Of a stretch of DNA of 64,000 nt, positions 7,721 to 21,770 are shown one piece after another. Location of the stretch: NCBI GenBank assembly GCA_016936395.1, contig JAFGXY010000043.1, forward strand, positions 118,015-182,014, written 5' to 3'. Each line of letters starts with the position of its first letter. Positions within the stretch are counted from its first letter, which is position 1. The notes under the pieces were generated by a model, which saw nothing but the letters and a program-made list of their open reading frames with translations, was not told the origin of the DNA and did no database searches. Origin of the DNA: Paracoccaceae bacterium. GTDB lineage: Bacteria; Pseudomonadota; Alphaproteobacteria; Rhodobacterales; Rhodobacteraceae. A program made the translations under genes and the position numbers.

Positions 7721-10126
7721 GTGGATGCCGATTTGAACGACCTCAGCCTCACCCCGACCACGTTGAAAGCCGATATCCTGCGCCATCTGGCGTTTACGCT
7801 GGGCAAGGACCCTGATCACGCCAGCACCTATGACTGGCGCATGGCGCTGTCTTACGCCATTCGCGACCGGATCGTCGGCCCGTGGTTTGAATCGACCCGC
7901 AAGACCTGGGACAGCGATCACAAGCGGGTCTATTACCTGTCGATGGAATTCCTGATTGGCCGCATCCTTGAGGATGCCACCGTCAACCTTGGCCTGCGCG
8001 ACATTGCCGAACAGACGATGCACGACTTTGGCCACGAATTTCGCACCATCGTCGAAGATGAACCCGACGCAGCGCTTGGCAACGGTGGACTGGGGCGGTT
8101 GGCGGCGTGCTTCATGGAGTCGATGGCGACCTTGGGCTGCCCGGCCTATGGCTATGGCATCCGCTACGAACACGGGCTGTTCCGCCAGCGGTTCGAAGGC
8201 GGCCGTCAGGTCGAAACCCCGGAAGACTGGCTGAAGCAGGCCCACCCGTGGGAGTTTGCACGGCCCGAGGCCGCCTATACCATTCCGTTCAAGGGCAGCG
8301 TCGAGCACCGCGGCGACAAGGATGTCTGGGTGCCGGGCGAGACGGTGATCGCCACCGCCTATGACACGCCGGTGGTGGGATGGCAGGGCAAATGGGCCAA
8401 CACGTTGCGGCTGTGGGGGGCGCATCCGACCACCCAGTTTGATCTGGAACGCTTCAACCGCGGGGATTACGCCGCCGCCGCCGAGCCGGAAAATCTCGCC
8501 CGCACGCTCAGCCGGGTGCTTTACCCTGATGACACCACCTATCAGGGCAAGGAACTGCGGCTGAAGCAGGAATTTTTCCTGACCTCGGCTGCCCTGCAAG
8601 ACATCTTGCGGCGGTTTCTGGTCAGCCACAAGAACCTGACCAAGCTGCCGCAATATGTGGCAATCCAGATGAACGACACCCATCCCGCCATTGCCGGGCC
8701 GGAACTGATTCGTCTGCTGTGTGATGTGCATGGCCTGCCCTTTGCGACGGCGCTGCCGATTGCCCGCGCCTGTCTTGGCTATACCAACCACACGCTGCTG
8801 CCCGAGGCGTTGGAGCGGTGGGCGACCTTTACCTTCGGCAATGTGCTGCCGCGCCACATGCAGATCGTCGAGCAGATCGACCAATGGCACAAGGATGAAA
8901 ACCGCACGCGCCCCTACTACGTCGGCATCGTCAAGCACCAGGAGGTGCGGATGGGCGAGTTGGCGTTCATCATGGCGCACAAGGTCAACGGTGTGTCGGC
9001 GCTGCATTCGGAACTGGTCAAGAAGAACCTGTTCCCCGAACTGCATGCCCTGCACCCCGACCGCATCATCAATGAAACCAATGGCGTTACCCCGCGCCGC
9101 TGGCTGAAGATGTGCAACAAGCCGCTGGCCAGCCTGATCACCGATACCATCGGCAGCGGCTGGGAGGATGATCTGGATCGCCTGAAAGGTCTGGAAAAAC
9201 CCATTGAAACCAAAGCTTTCCGTGACGACTTTGAGGCGGCAAAGCGTGCCAACAAGGTGGCCTTGTCAAACTGGATGGCCAGCCATGAAGGCATCAGCCT
9301 GAACCCCGATGCGCTGGTCGATGTCCAGATCAAGCGGATACACGAATACAAGCGCCAGTTGCTGAATATCCTGCAAACCATTTCGCACTGGAACGACATC
9401 CGCAACAACTCGAATGGCAACTGGGTGCCGCGCGTCAAGATCTTTGGCGGCAAGGCTGCGCCCGGCTATGTAGTAGCCAAGGAAATCATCCGCCTTATCA
9501 ATGATGTGGCGGTGGTTGTTAACAGTGATCCGGTGGTGGGAGATTTGCTGAAGATCGTCTATCCGGCCAATTACAACGTCAGCATGGCCGAACGGCTGAT
9601 CCCGCCGTCTGATCTGTCGGAACAGATCTCGACCGCCGGGAAAGAGGCATCGGGCACCGGCAACATGAAGTTCATGATGAACGGGGCACCCACCATCGGC
9701 ACGCTGGACGGCGCAAACGTCGAGATCTTGCAAGAGGTCGGGGCCGAGAACTTTTTCCTGTTCGGCCTGACCGCCGAAGAGGTGATGGCGCGTCGGCAAG
9801 ACCCCGACCACGCCCGCAAGGCGATTGAGGCAAGCCAGCCCTTGCAGGACGTGTTGCAGATGATCGCCGAAGGCCGGTTCAGCCCGGATCAGAAGGACCG
9901 CTACCATGATCTGGTGCATCGGGTCTGGCATTACGATTATTTCCTCGTCGCCAGTGACTTTGACGCCTACAACGCCGCACAAGCCCGCGTCGACACGGCG
10001 TTCCAAGATCGCGAGGCCTGGGTGACAATGGCGGCGTTGAACACGGCACGCTCGGGCTTTTTCTCGTCGGACCGCACGATCCGCAGCTATATGAAAGACG
10101 TCTGGTCCATCACATCCGCCCTGTAA
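7721..10126 (+). CDS. glgP: Glycogen/starch/alpha-glucan phosphorylase
   Basis: 801 aa; YYLSMEFLIGRILEDATVNLGL, ...STAGKEASGTGNMKFMMNGAPTIGTLDGANVEI PLP region; GTG start. Confidence 0.97.
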   Translation: MDADLNDLSLTPTTLKADILRHLAFTLGKDPDHASTYDWRMALSYAIRDRIVGPWFESTRKTWDSDHKRVYYLSMEFLIGRILEDATVNLGLRDIAEQTMHDFGHEFRTIVEDEPDAALGNGGLGRLAACFMESMATLGCPAYGYGIRYEHGLFRQRFEGGRQVETPEDWLKQAHPWEFARPEAAYTIPFKGSVEHRGDKDVWVPGETVIATAYDTPVVGWQGKWANTLRLWGAHPTTQFDLERFNRGDYAAAAEPENLARTLSRVLYPDDTTYQGKELRLKQEFFLTSAALQDILRRFLVSHKNLTKLPQYVAIQMNDTHPAIAGPELIRLLCDVHGLPFATALPIARACLGYTNHTLLPEALERWATFTFGNVLPRHMQIVEQIDQWHKDENRTRPYYVGIVKHQEVRMGELAFIMAHKVNGVSALHSELVKKNLFPELHALHPDRIINETNGVTPRRWLKMCNKPLASLITDTIGSGWEDDLDRLKGLEKPIETKAFRDDFEAAKRANKVALSNWMASHEGISLNPDALVDVQIKRIHEYKRQLLNILQTISHWNDIRNNSNGNWVPRVKIFGGKAAPGYVVAKEIIRLINDVAVVVNSDPVVGDLLKIVYPANYNVSMAERLIPPSDLSEQISTAGKEASGTGNMKFMMNGAPTIGTLDGANVEILQEVGAENFFLFGLTAEEVMARRQDPDHARKAIEASQPLQDVLQMIAEGRFSPDQKDRYHDLVHRVWHYDYFLVASDFDAYNAAQARVDTAFQDREAWVTMAALNTARSGFFSSDRTIRSYMKDVWSITSAL

Positions 10127-10161
10127 CCGGGTGGTTCTGCTGAGCTTTGGGAGGAGACAGC

Positions 10162-12345
10162 ATGACCGATACTCTGATCGACGACGGCGCCGCTTGGGCG
10201 ATCGTGGAAGGCCGTCACGGTGACCCGTTCTCGGTTCTGGGCCTGCACAAGCGCGACGGGACATGGGTGGTCACCGCCTTTGTGCCGGGGGCCGAACGGC
10301 TGTGGGTTCTGACCGGGAAATCGGGCAAAGAGGTTGAGGCAACCCATTGGGGCCACGGTCTTTTCCTGTGTGCTTTGCCGCGCAAGGTGGCCTACAGCCT
10401 GCGCGCCGAAGGCCATGGCAATGTCTGGGCCTTCGAAGACCCGTTCCGCTTTGGCCCGGTGTTGGGCGAGATGGATGAGTATTTGCTGGGCGAGGGCACG
10501 CACAAGCGGCTGTGGCAGGTGCTGGGGGCGCATGTGATCCGCCACGAAGGGGTGCAGGGCACGCATTTCGCGGTCTGGGCCCCCAATGCCGAACGGGTGT
10601 CGGTGGTGGGTGATTTCAACATCTGGGATGGCCGCCGCCACCCGATGCGCCGCCGCGGTGCCACCGGCGTGTGGGAGACCTTTGTGCCCGGTCTGGGCGA
10701 AGGCGAGACCTACAAATATGAGATTCGCGGACCCTTCGGGCAGCTTTTGCCGCTGAAGGCCGATCCGGTCGGGTTCGGGTCGGAACATCCGCCGGCAAAT
10801 GCCTCGGTGGTCAGAACCATTGGCGGCAGCTTTGGTGATGCCGACTGGATGGAAACCCGGCACGCGCGGCAGAATGTCGACGCCCCGATTTCCGCCTATG
10901 AGGTGCATCTGGGGTCATGGCGGCGGGCGCCGGGCGACCGGATGCTGTCGTATCTGGAACTGGCCGAGCAACTGGTGGATTACGCCGTCGACATGGGGTT
11001 CACCCATCTGGAACTGCTGCCGGTGTCGGAATACCCGTTTGACGGGTCGTGGGGCTATCAGCCGGTTGGCCTGTTTGCGCCCACCATCCGCCACGGAACC
11101 CCGTCCGAATTTCGCGCCTTTGTCGATGCGGCGCATGGCAAGGGTCTGGGGATCGTTCTGGATTGGGTGCCGGGGCATTTTCCGACCGATGCGCATGGTC
11201 TGGGCCATTTCGACGGCACGCCGCTTTATGAACATGCCGACCCGCGCGAAGGCTTTCATCAGGACTGGAACACCCTGATCTTCAACTATGGCCGGGTTGA
11301 GGTGCAGAATTATCTGGTGTCCAACGCGCTGTATTGGCTGGAGGAATACCACATCGACGGGCTGCGCGTCGATGCCGTTGCCTCGATGCTCTATCGCGAC
11401 TACAGCCGCTCTTCGGGCGAATGGATCCCCAACCGTGATGGCGGGCGCGAGAATTACGAGGCCATCGCGATGTTGCAGCGCATGAACATCGTAGCCTATG
11501 GCGAATCGCCGGGGGTGATGACGGTGGCCGAAGAAAGCACCGCCTTTCCCGGCGTCAGCCGCCCGGTCAACCATGGCGGGCTTGGCTTTGGCTTCAAGTG
11601 GAACATGGGCTGGATGAACGACACCCTGTCCTACATGCAAAAAGACCCGCTGTTTCGCAAATACCACCACCACCAGATGACCTTCGGCCTGGTCTATGCC
11701 TGGTCGGAAAATTACGTGCTGCCGATCAGCCATGACGAGGTGGTGCATGGCAAGGGCAGCATGCTGGCCAAGATGCCGGGCACGGGCGAAGAAAAGTTTG
11801 CCAATCTGCGGGCCTATTACGGCTTCATGTGGGCGCATCCGGGCAAGAAGCTGCTGTTCATGGGTCAGGAATTCGCCCAAGGCGCGGAATGGAACCATAA
11901 CCAGAGCCTTGACTGGCATCAGTTGGACATCCCGGCCCATGCCGGGGTGCAGGCGCTGGTGCGCGATCTGAACCGGGTCTATCGCGGCACGCCGGCGCTG
12001 CATGTGAACGACACAAGGCCCGAAGGCTTTGAATGGATCGAAAGCAATGATGCCGCGGCCTCGGTCTATGCCTGGATTCGCAAGGGCCGCGCGGAGGATC
12101 CGATGGTGGTGGTGGTTGTCAACATGACCCCGGTCGAGCGCCGCTATCGCCTTGGCCTGCCCGGCGCCGGGCGGTGGCATGAACTCTTGAACACCGATGC
12201 CGCGGCCTATGGCGGCGGCAACCGTGGCAATCTGGGCGGTGTGCTGGCCGAAAATACGCCTTGGCATGGGCGGGCTCACTCGGTTCTTGTCACCTTGCCG
12301 CCATTGTCGGCAGTGTATCTGCATCAAGAGCTTGCGCGCGCATAA
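10162..12345 (+). CDS. glgB: 1,4-alpha-glucan branching enzyme
   Basis: GH13 motifs DGLRVDAVASMLYRDYSR, SHDEVVHGKGSML; CBM48 N-term. Confidence 0.97.
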   Translation: MTDTLIDDGAAWAIVEGRHGDPFSVLGLHKRDGTWVVTAFVPGAERLWVLTGKSGKEVEATHWGHGLFLCALPRKVAYSLRAEGHGNVWAFEDPFRFGPVLGEMDEYLLGEGTHKRLWQVLGAHVIRHEGVQGTHFAVWAPNAERVSVVGDFNIWDGRRHPMRRRGATGVWETFVPGLGEGETYKYEIRGPFGQLLPLKADPVGFGSEHPPANASVVRTIGGSFGDADWMETRHARQNVDAPISAYEVHLGSWRRAPGDRMLSYLELAEQLVDYAVDMGFTHLELLPVSEYPFDGSWGYQPVGLFAPTIRHGTPSEFRAFVDAAHGKGLGIVLDWVPGHFPTDAHGLGHFDGTPLYEHADPREGFHQDWNTLIFNYGRVEVQNYLVSNALYWLEEYHIDGLRVDAVASMLYRDYSRSSGEWIPNRDGGRENYEAIAMLQRMNIVAYGESPGVMTVAEESTAFPGVSRPVNHGGLGFGFKWNMGWMNDTLSYMQKDPLFRKYHHHQMTFGLVYAWSENYVLPISHDEVVHGKGSMLAKMPGTGEEKFANLRAYYGFMWAHPGKKLLFMGQEFAQGAEWNHNQSLDWHQLDIPAHAGVQALVRDLNRVYRGTPALHVNDTRPEGFEWIESNDAAASVYAWIRKGRAEDPMVVVVVNMTPVERRYRLGLPGAGRWHELLNTDAAAYGGGNRGNLGGVLAENTPWHGRAHSVLVTLPPLSAVYLHQELARA

Positions 12346-12363
12346 CCGACGGGGGACGACACC

Positions 12364-13635
12364 ATGAAGGCACGGCCAAACCAGAGATTGTCATCGCAGG
12401 CGATGGCCTTCGTTCTGGCGGGTGGGCGCGGCAGCCGCCTGAAGGAATTGACCGACCGCCGCGCCAAACCGGCGGTCTATTTCGGCGGCAAGACCCGGAT
12501 CATCGACTTTGCCCTGTCCAATGCGCTGAACAGTGGGATTCGCAAGATGGCGATTGCCACACAGTACAAGGCGCACAGCCTGATCCGCCACATGCAACGC
12601 GGCTGGGGCTTTTTCCGGGCCGAGCGCAACGAATACCTCGATATCCTGCCCGCCAGCCAGCGGGTGAACGAATCCAAATGGTATATGGGCACTGCCGATG
12701 CGGTCACGCAAAACATCGATATCGTCGATGACTACAAGGTCAAATATGTCATCATCCTGGCTGGTGACCATGTCTACAAGATGGATTACGAGATCATGCT
12801 GGCGCAGCATGTGGCCTCGGGCGCCGATGTGACGATCGGCTGCCTGACCGTGCCCCGGATGGAGGCCACGGCCTTTGGCGTGATGCATGTCGACGCCGAG
12901 ATGCGGATCACCCATTTCCTGGAAAAGCCGGCCGATCCGCCCGGCATTCCGGGGGATCCCGACAATGCGCTGGCCTCGATGGGGATTTATGTCTTCAACT
13001 GGGATCTGCTGCGCGATCTGCTGATCCGCGATGCCGAAGACCCCAATTCCAGCCATGATTTCGGCAATGACATCATTCCGCAGATCGTGAAAAACGGCAA
13101 GGCCGTGGCGCATCAGTTTGCCGACAGCTGCGTGACAAGCGGGTTGGAGGATGAACCCTATTGGCGCGACGTGGGCACGATTGACGCGTTCTGGCAGGCC
13201 AACATCGACCTGACCGATTTCGTGCCCAAGCTGGACCTTTACGACAATTCCTGGCCGATCTGGACCTATGCCGAGATCGTGCCGCCGGCCAAGTTCATCC
13301 ATGACACCGATGGTCGCCGCGGCACGGCGATCTCGTCGCTGGTGTCGGGCGATTGCATCGTGTCGGGGTCAGAGGTGCGCAATTCGCTGCTGTTCACCGG
13401 CTGCCGCACCCATTCGTTCAGCAGTCTTGAATATGTGGTGGCGCTGCCGCAGGTGACGGTGAACCGCAAGGCCGAGCTGAGAAATTGTGTGGTGGACCGT
13501 GGTGTTATCATCCCCGAGGGACTTGTGGTCGGGCAAGACCCGGAGGAAGATGCCCGCTGGTTCCGGCGGTCCGAGACCGGAATTGTGCTGATCACCCAGG
13601 ATATGCTGGACGCACGGGCGCGCGTGCTGGGTTAG
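12364..13635 (+). CDS. glgC: Glucose-1-phosphate adenylyltransferase
   Basis: [48 protein letters not shown]. Confidence 0.97.
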   Translation: MKARPNQRLSSQAMAFVLAGGRGSRLKELTDRRAKPAVYFGGKTRIIDFALSNALNSGIRKMAIATQYKAHSLIRHMQRGWGFFRAERNEYLDILPASQRVNESKWYMGTADAVTQNIDIVDDYKVKYVIILAGDHVYKMDYEIMLAQHVASGADVTIGCLTVPRMEATAFGVMHVDAEMRITHFLEKPADPPGIPGDPDNALASMGIYVFNWDLLRDLLIRDAEDPNSSHDFGNDIIPQIVKNGKAVAHQFADSCVTSGLEDEPYWRDVGTIDAFWQANIDLTDFVPKLDLYDNSWPIWTYAEIVPPAKFIHDTDGRRGTAISSLVSGDCIVSGSEVRNSLLFTGCRTHSFSSLEYVVALPQVTVNRKAELRNCVVDRGVIIPEGLVVGQDPEEDARWFRRSETGIVLITQDMLDARARVLG

Positions 13636-13654
13636 GGCGGGCTGGGTGGATGCG

Positions 13655-13708
13655 CCGGGGGGCTGTCTGCCCCCCGGACCCCCCGAGGGTATTTGGGCCA
13701 AGAGGAAT
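13655..13708 (+). repeat. Dispersed intergenic repeat A, copy 1
   Basis: CCGGGGGGCTGTCTGCCCCCCGGACCCCCCGAGGGTATTTGGGCCAAGAGGAA; shared with 34181 and 40030. Confidence 0.75.
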
Positions 13709-13721
13709 GAAGGGCGAAGGG

Positions 13722-15142
13722 ATGACGGGTCGGGTGTTGTCGGTTGCCTCGGAATGTGTGCCCTTTGTCAAGACCGGGGGGCTGGCCGATGTGGTGGGGG
13801 CGCTGCCCGGCGCCCTTGCCGGCGCGGGCTGGGACATGCGGGTGCTGATCCCGGCCTATCGGTCGTTGCGCGGCCTGACCGCAGGGATGGACGAGGTCTG
13901 GTTCGAGCCGGGGTTGTTTGGAGGCGCGGGCCGGGTGTTTTCCGGCCGGGTCGACGGGATTGACCTGCTGTTGCTGGATGCGCCGCATCTGTTTGACCGC
14001 GATGGCGGCCTTTACAACGGGCCATGGGGCGATTGGTGGGATAATCCGCAGCGCTTTGCCGCCCTGTCGTGGATGGCGGCGCGTCTGGCGCGCGAAGGGG
14101 TGGCAGGCTGGCGGCCTGACATCTTGCATGCGCATGACTGGCAGGCCGGCCTTGCCCCGGCCTATCTGGCCTATCACGGGGCCGAGGGGGTGCGGTCGGT
14201 TCTGACGGTGCACAACATTGCGTTTCAGGGCTGGGCCCCGGCCAGCCTGCTGGGCGAGTTGCGGCTGCCGGCCGAGCAATACTATCCCGGTGGGTTGGAA
14301 TATTATGGCGGGCTGTCCAGCCTGAAGGCCGGATTGGTCACGGCGGACTGGATCACCACCGTCTCGCCAAACTATGCCGCCGAGTTGATGCGGCCCGAAT
14401 TCGGCATGGGACTGCAAGGCGTGATCGCGGCGCGGGCGGCACGGGTGTCGGGTATCCTGAACGGGATCGACACGGCGATCTGGTCGCCCGAGGCCGAAGC
14501 GGTGCCCTATTCCGCCAAGGCGATGGCGGGCAAGGCCACGGCGCGCGCGGCTTTGTGCACAGAGTTTGACCTTTCGGTGCCCGGACCTCTGGCCATCGTG
14601 GTCAGCCGGCTGACCGATCAGAAGGGGATAGACCTGTTGCCACCAAGCATCCCCGGTTTTGTGGAGGCGGGCGGCGGTCTGATCGTGCTGGGATCAGGTG
14701 ATCCGGCGCTGGAAGGCGCGATGCGCGGCCTAGCACAGGCGCATACGGGCCGGGTGGCGGTGCAGATCGGCTATGACGAGGCGCTGAGCCACCGGCTGTT
14801 TTCGGGTGCCGACGCCGTGCTGGTGCCCAGCCGGTTTGAACCCTGTGGCCTGACCCAGATGTATGGCTTGCGCTACGGCACCTTGCCGGTGGTGTCGGCA
14901 ACCGGCGGGCTGATTGATACGGTGATCGGGGCCACGCCTGCCACTCTGGCGGCCGGGGTGGCGACGGGTGTGGTGTTCCAGCCGACCGATGCCATGGCCT
15001 TGCAGCAGGCACTGGCGCGGCTGGTTGCGCTTTATGCCGACAAGAAACTTTGGGCGCGGATGCAGAAGAACGCCATGGCGCATCCGGTGGGCTGGCAAAC
15101 CTCGGCTTCCGCCTATGCGGCGCTGTATGAAGGCCTGCGCCC

Positions 15143-15146
<4 letters not shown>
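13722..15146 (+). CDS. glgA: Glycogen synthase
   Basis: MTGRVLSVASECVPFVKTGGLADVVGALPGAL (KTGGL ADP-glucose motif); VPSRFEPCGLTQMYGLRYGT. ATG 13707 also possible. Confidence 0.95.
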
Positions 15147-18909
<3,763 letters not shown>

Positions 18910-18923
18910 GACACGTCATGGTC

Positions 18924-18955
18924 GCCTCCGGCGGGAGTATTTTTCAAGCAGCAAT
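18924..18955 (-). repeat. Dispersed repeat B, copy 1 (inverted)
   Basis: GCCTCCGGCGGGAGTATTTTTCAAGCAGCAAT; reverse complement of copies at 18975, 43196, 61532. Confidence 0.8.
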
Positions 18956-18974
18956 CCACGCTCGTCCCCTTTGC

Positions 18975-19006
18975 AATGCTGCTTTTGAAATACTCCCGCC
19001 GGAGGC
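18975..19006 (+). repeat. Dispersed repeat B, copy 2; forms a long hairpin with copy 1
   Basis: AATGCTGCTTTTGAAATACTCCCGCCGGAGGC. Confidence 0.8.
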
Positions 19007-19116
19007 GCACATCGGCCACCTGAAGGTCACATGACCCTTCCTGGCGCTTCCCTCCCCCCTGGTGGGGAGGGATAGGGAGGGGGGCTTGGGTGCACGAAGG
19101 GCGGCTAAGGGTCAAG

Positions 19117-20193
19117 TCAGCGGAACTGCTTGGCCAATTTCAGCCCCTGGCCCTGATAGTTTGACGCGATCTTTTCGCCATAAAGCGCATCCGGCCGCTC
19201 GGCCATGCGTTCATAGACCAGCCGCCCCACCACCTGGCCATGTTCCAGCACGAAGGGGGCTTCGTGGCAGCGCACCTCCAGCACACCGCGAGAGCCAGCC
19301 CCCCCTGCCTCCGCATGGCCGAAGCCGGGGTCGAAAAAGCCCGCGTAATGCACCCGGAATTCGCCCACCATCGCCAGATAGGGGGCCATTTCGGCGGCAT
19401 AATCGGGGGGTATCGTCACAGCCTCGCGGCTGACCAGAATGTAGAATGCGCCGGGGTCAAGGATGATGCGGCCTTCGGTCGTGCGGACCTCTTCCCAGAA
19501 CTCTTTCGCCGGGTAATGGCCGATCAGGTCCAGATCGATCACCCCGGTATGCGGCTTGGCGCGGTAGCCAACCAGATCGCCCTGTGCCGGGCGCAGGTCG
19601 ACCGAAAAGCCCAAGCCTTCGGAAATCACCGGGATACCGTTTACCAAAGGCTCGACCCGGTGCAGGGCGGCCAGATCGGCGTCTGACAGCACCGCTTGCC
19701 CGGCGCGAAAGCGGATCTGGTTCAGCCGTTGCCCGGCGCGGACCAGCACCGAAAACGACCGGGGACAGACCTCGGCATAAAGCGGGCCGTCATAACCTTC
19801 GGGGATACGGTCGAACTCGACCCCGCCATCGGTGATCAGCCGCGTCAACAGATCCAGCCGCCCGGTCGAGGATTTGGCATTGGCCACCGCCGAAAGGTCT
19901 GCGGGCAAAGACAGGCGTTCCATCAGCGGGATCACATAGACGCAGCCTTTTTCCAACACCGCGCCCCGGCTCAGGTCCATGCGGTGCATCTCGAACTCGG
20001 CCAGACGCTCGCTGACCGGACGGCCTTTGCCGGCAAGGAACGAGGCGCGCACCCGATGGGCGATATGGCCAAGGCGCAGGTCAAGGCTGGCGGGTTGCAC
20101 CTGAGCGGGCAGGATGGCGGGCGTGGCGCTGATCTGGCCGTCGGCGATCATCTGGCGCAGGTGTTGGGCAGCAAGAACCCCGGTGCCGGTCAT
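19117..20193 (-). CDS. dcd: 2'-deoxycytidine 5'-triphosphate deaminase-family protein (long form)
   Basis: MTGTGVLAAQHLRQMIADGQISATPAILPAQVQPASLDLRLGHIAHRVRASFL...; AVANAKSSTGRLDLLTRLITDG. Confidence 0.85.
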   Translation of the reverse strand: MTGTGVLAAQHLRQMIADGQISATPAILPAQVQPASLDLRLGHIAHRVRASFLAGKGRPVSERLAEFEMHRMDLSRGAVLEKGCVYVIPLMERLSLPADLSAVANAKSSTGRLDLLTRLITDGGVEFDRIPEGYDGPLYAEVCPRSFSVLVRAGQRLNQIRFRAGQAVLSDADLAALHRVEPLVNGIPVISEGLGFSVDLRPAQGDLVGYRAKPHTGVIDLDLIGHYPAKEFWEEVRTTEGRIILDPGAFYILVSREAVTIPPDYAAEMAPYLAMVGEFRVHYAGFFDPGFGHAEAGGAGSRGVLEVRCHEAPFVLEHGQVVGRLVYERMAERPDALYGEKIASNYQGQGLKLAKQFR

Positions 20194-20220
20194 GAGCAAT
20201 CCCCCCAAGGCTGAAAACAC

Positions 20221-20258
20221 AAACCGCCCGCAAGGCGCAAGACCAAGCGGGCGGTTTT
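20221..20258 (-). terminator. Terminator downstream of tRNA-Pro
   Basis: AAAACCGCCCGC...GCGGGCGGTTT inverted repeat between tRNA-Pro and dcd. Confidence 0.65.
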
Positions 20259-20263
20259 GGTAA

Positions 20264-20341
20264 TGGTCGGGCCGGAGAGATTCGAACTCTCGACCTTCCG
20301 CCCCCCAGACGGACGCGCTAACCAGGCTGCGCTACGGCCCG
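20264..20341 (-). tRNA. tRNA-Pro (anticodon GGG), 3' CCA encoded
   Basis: Minus strand CGGGCCGTAGCGCAGCCTGGTTAGCGCGTCCGTCTGGGGGGCGGAAGGTCGAGAGTTCGAATCTCTCCGGCCCGACCA folds as a cloverleaf, loop CTGGGGG. Confidence 0.97.
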
Positions 20342-20417
20342 AACATGCCGGGATACATACTGATATTCGCGGGCGGCACAAGCGGGAAAGCATCAAACTT
20401 CCCCGATCCGGCCGGGC

Positions 20418-21356
20418 CTAAAGCGGACCACGCGGCGCCCGAGCCACCCGGTCACGCAAGGCCTGTGCCACATCGCGCAAGGCGGCCAGCGTGGCGCGGG
20501 CTTCGGGCGACAGCGATCCAGCGCGGGTAGCGCGCAACCGCTGCGCCAGCGTCGGCGCCATCAGGATCGGGCCCGTCTGGAGCAGGTCGGGCGGTGCCGG
20601 GGCAGGCACGGGTGGCGCGATCGGGGACGGGGGGGCGGTCGTGGCAGCGATCATCGGGGACACAGGTGCCAAAGCAGCCTCATCGGGCGCATCAGGGTCT
20701 GGCGGGAACAGGGCCGCATCCGAAGCGATTTCATCGGCCCACACGGCCATCGGGGCCTCGGAGGTGTCGGGCAGGGCAGAGGCCATTTCCTGCAGGTCTG
20801 CCGCGGGCAGACGGGAAAACAGGTCAGCCACCTCGGCCGCGGCGGGGGAGAACGGCGGGGCATCCCTTCGGGCATCGTCGCCGGGCGCGCGTCTGGCATC
20901 GGTTCTGGCGTCGGCCCTGGCATCGGCCGCGCGGGCGTCGTCAGGCACCTGTCGCGGCACGGGTTGCAGGGCGATCACCTCGGCGCTTTCCGCTGTGGTG
21001 ACGGGCAGCCCCTCTGCGCCATCGCCCCCGCCGCCCGGGGCCGTCACCGCGGCTTCGATGGCGGCGTCATCTTCGGCGGTGCCGTTGTCGTCCACGACGC
21101 CGGAAACGTGCTGAACCCCTTGTTCGCGCAATATTTTTTGCACGCCGCGGATCGTCATCCCCTCATCATGCAGCAACCGCCGGATTCCGGTCAGCAGTGC
21201 CACATCGGCCGGGCGGTAATAGCGCCTACCTCCGGCCCGCTTGACCGGGCGGATCTGCGGAAACCGGCTTTCCCAGAATCGCAGCACATGGGCCGGGGTT
21301 TCCAAAAGCTCGGCCACTTCGGAAATCGTGCGGAAGGCGTCGGGCGATTTTTGCAT
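20418..21356 (-). CDS. MerR-family regulator with long disordered C-terminal region
   Basis: [45 protein letters not shown] MerR HTH; Ala/Asp/Arg/Pro-rich remainder. Confidence 0.92.
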   Translation of the reverse strand: MQKSPDAFRTISEVAELLETPAHVLRFWESRFPQIRPVKRAGGRRYYRPADVALLTGIRRLLHDEGMTIRGVQKILREQGVQHVSGVVDDNGTAEDDAAIEAAVTAPGGGGDGAEGLPVTTAESAEVIALQPVPRQVPDDARAADARADARTDARRAPGDDARRDAPPFSPAAAEVADLFSRLPAADLQEMASALPDTSEAPMAVWADEIASDAALFPPDPDAPDEAALAPVSPMIAATTAPPSPIAPPVPAPAPPDLLQTGPILMAPTLAQRLRATRAGSLSPEARATLAALRDVAQALRDRVARAPRGPL

Positions 21357-21380
21357 GCGCCGCGCGCTCCTTTTGTTCGG

Positions 21381-21683
21381 TTACGTCTTTTTGCCGGCGG
21401 CGACCCGGTCACGCATCAGATGCGACGGCCGAAAGGTCAGCACCCGGCGCGGGCTGATCGGAACCTCATCGCCGGTCTTGGGGTTGCGACCGACGCGGGC
21501 CGACTTGTCGCGGACCGAGAACGTGCCGAACGAGGAAATCTTGACCTGTTCGCCCGCTGCAAGCGCGTTGGACATGTGCAGCAAGACCGATTCCACCAGT
21601 TGCGCCGATTCATTGCGGCTGAGGCCGACTTCGCGAAACACGGCTTCCGACAGGTCCATCCGCGTCAAGGTCTTTTCACTCAT
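21381..21683 (-). CDS. ihfA: Integration host factor alpha subunit
   Basis: [76 protein letters not shown]. Confidence 0.97.
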   Translation of the reverse strand: MSEKTLTRMDLSEAVFREVGLSRNESAQLVESVLLHMSNALAAGEQVKISSFGTFSVRDKSARVGRNPKTGDEVPISPRRVLTFRPSHLMRDRVAAGKKT

Positions 21684-21770
21684 TCTTCCATCCCCCGGCT
21701 TTTCCGAAAGGATGCGCCCACCCGATTTGCGAGTCAATATCAGAGGCTTGGGCGGCGTAGTTAAATCGCC

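Noticed and set aside
7601-9055. 484-aa minus-strand ORF
   Set aside because: Antisense to glgP, shadow frame.
10915-12327. 470-aa minus-strand ORF
   Set aside because: Antisense to glgB, shadow frame.
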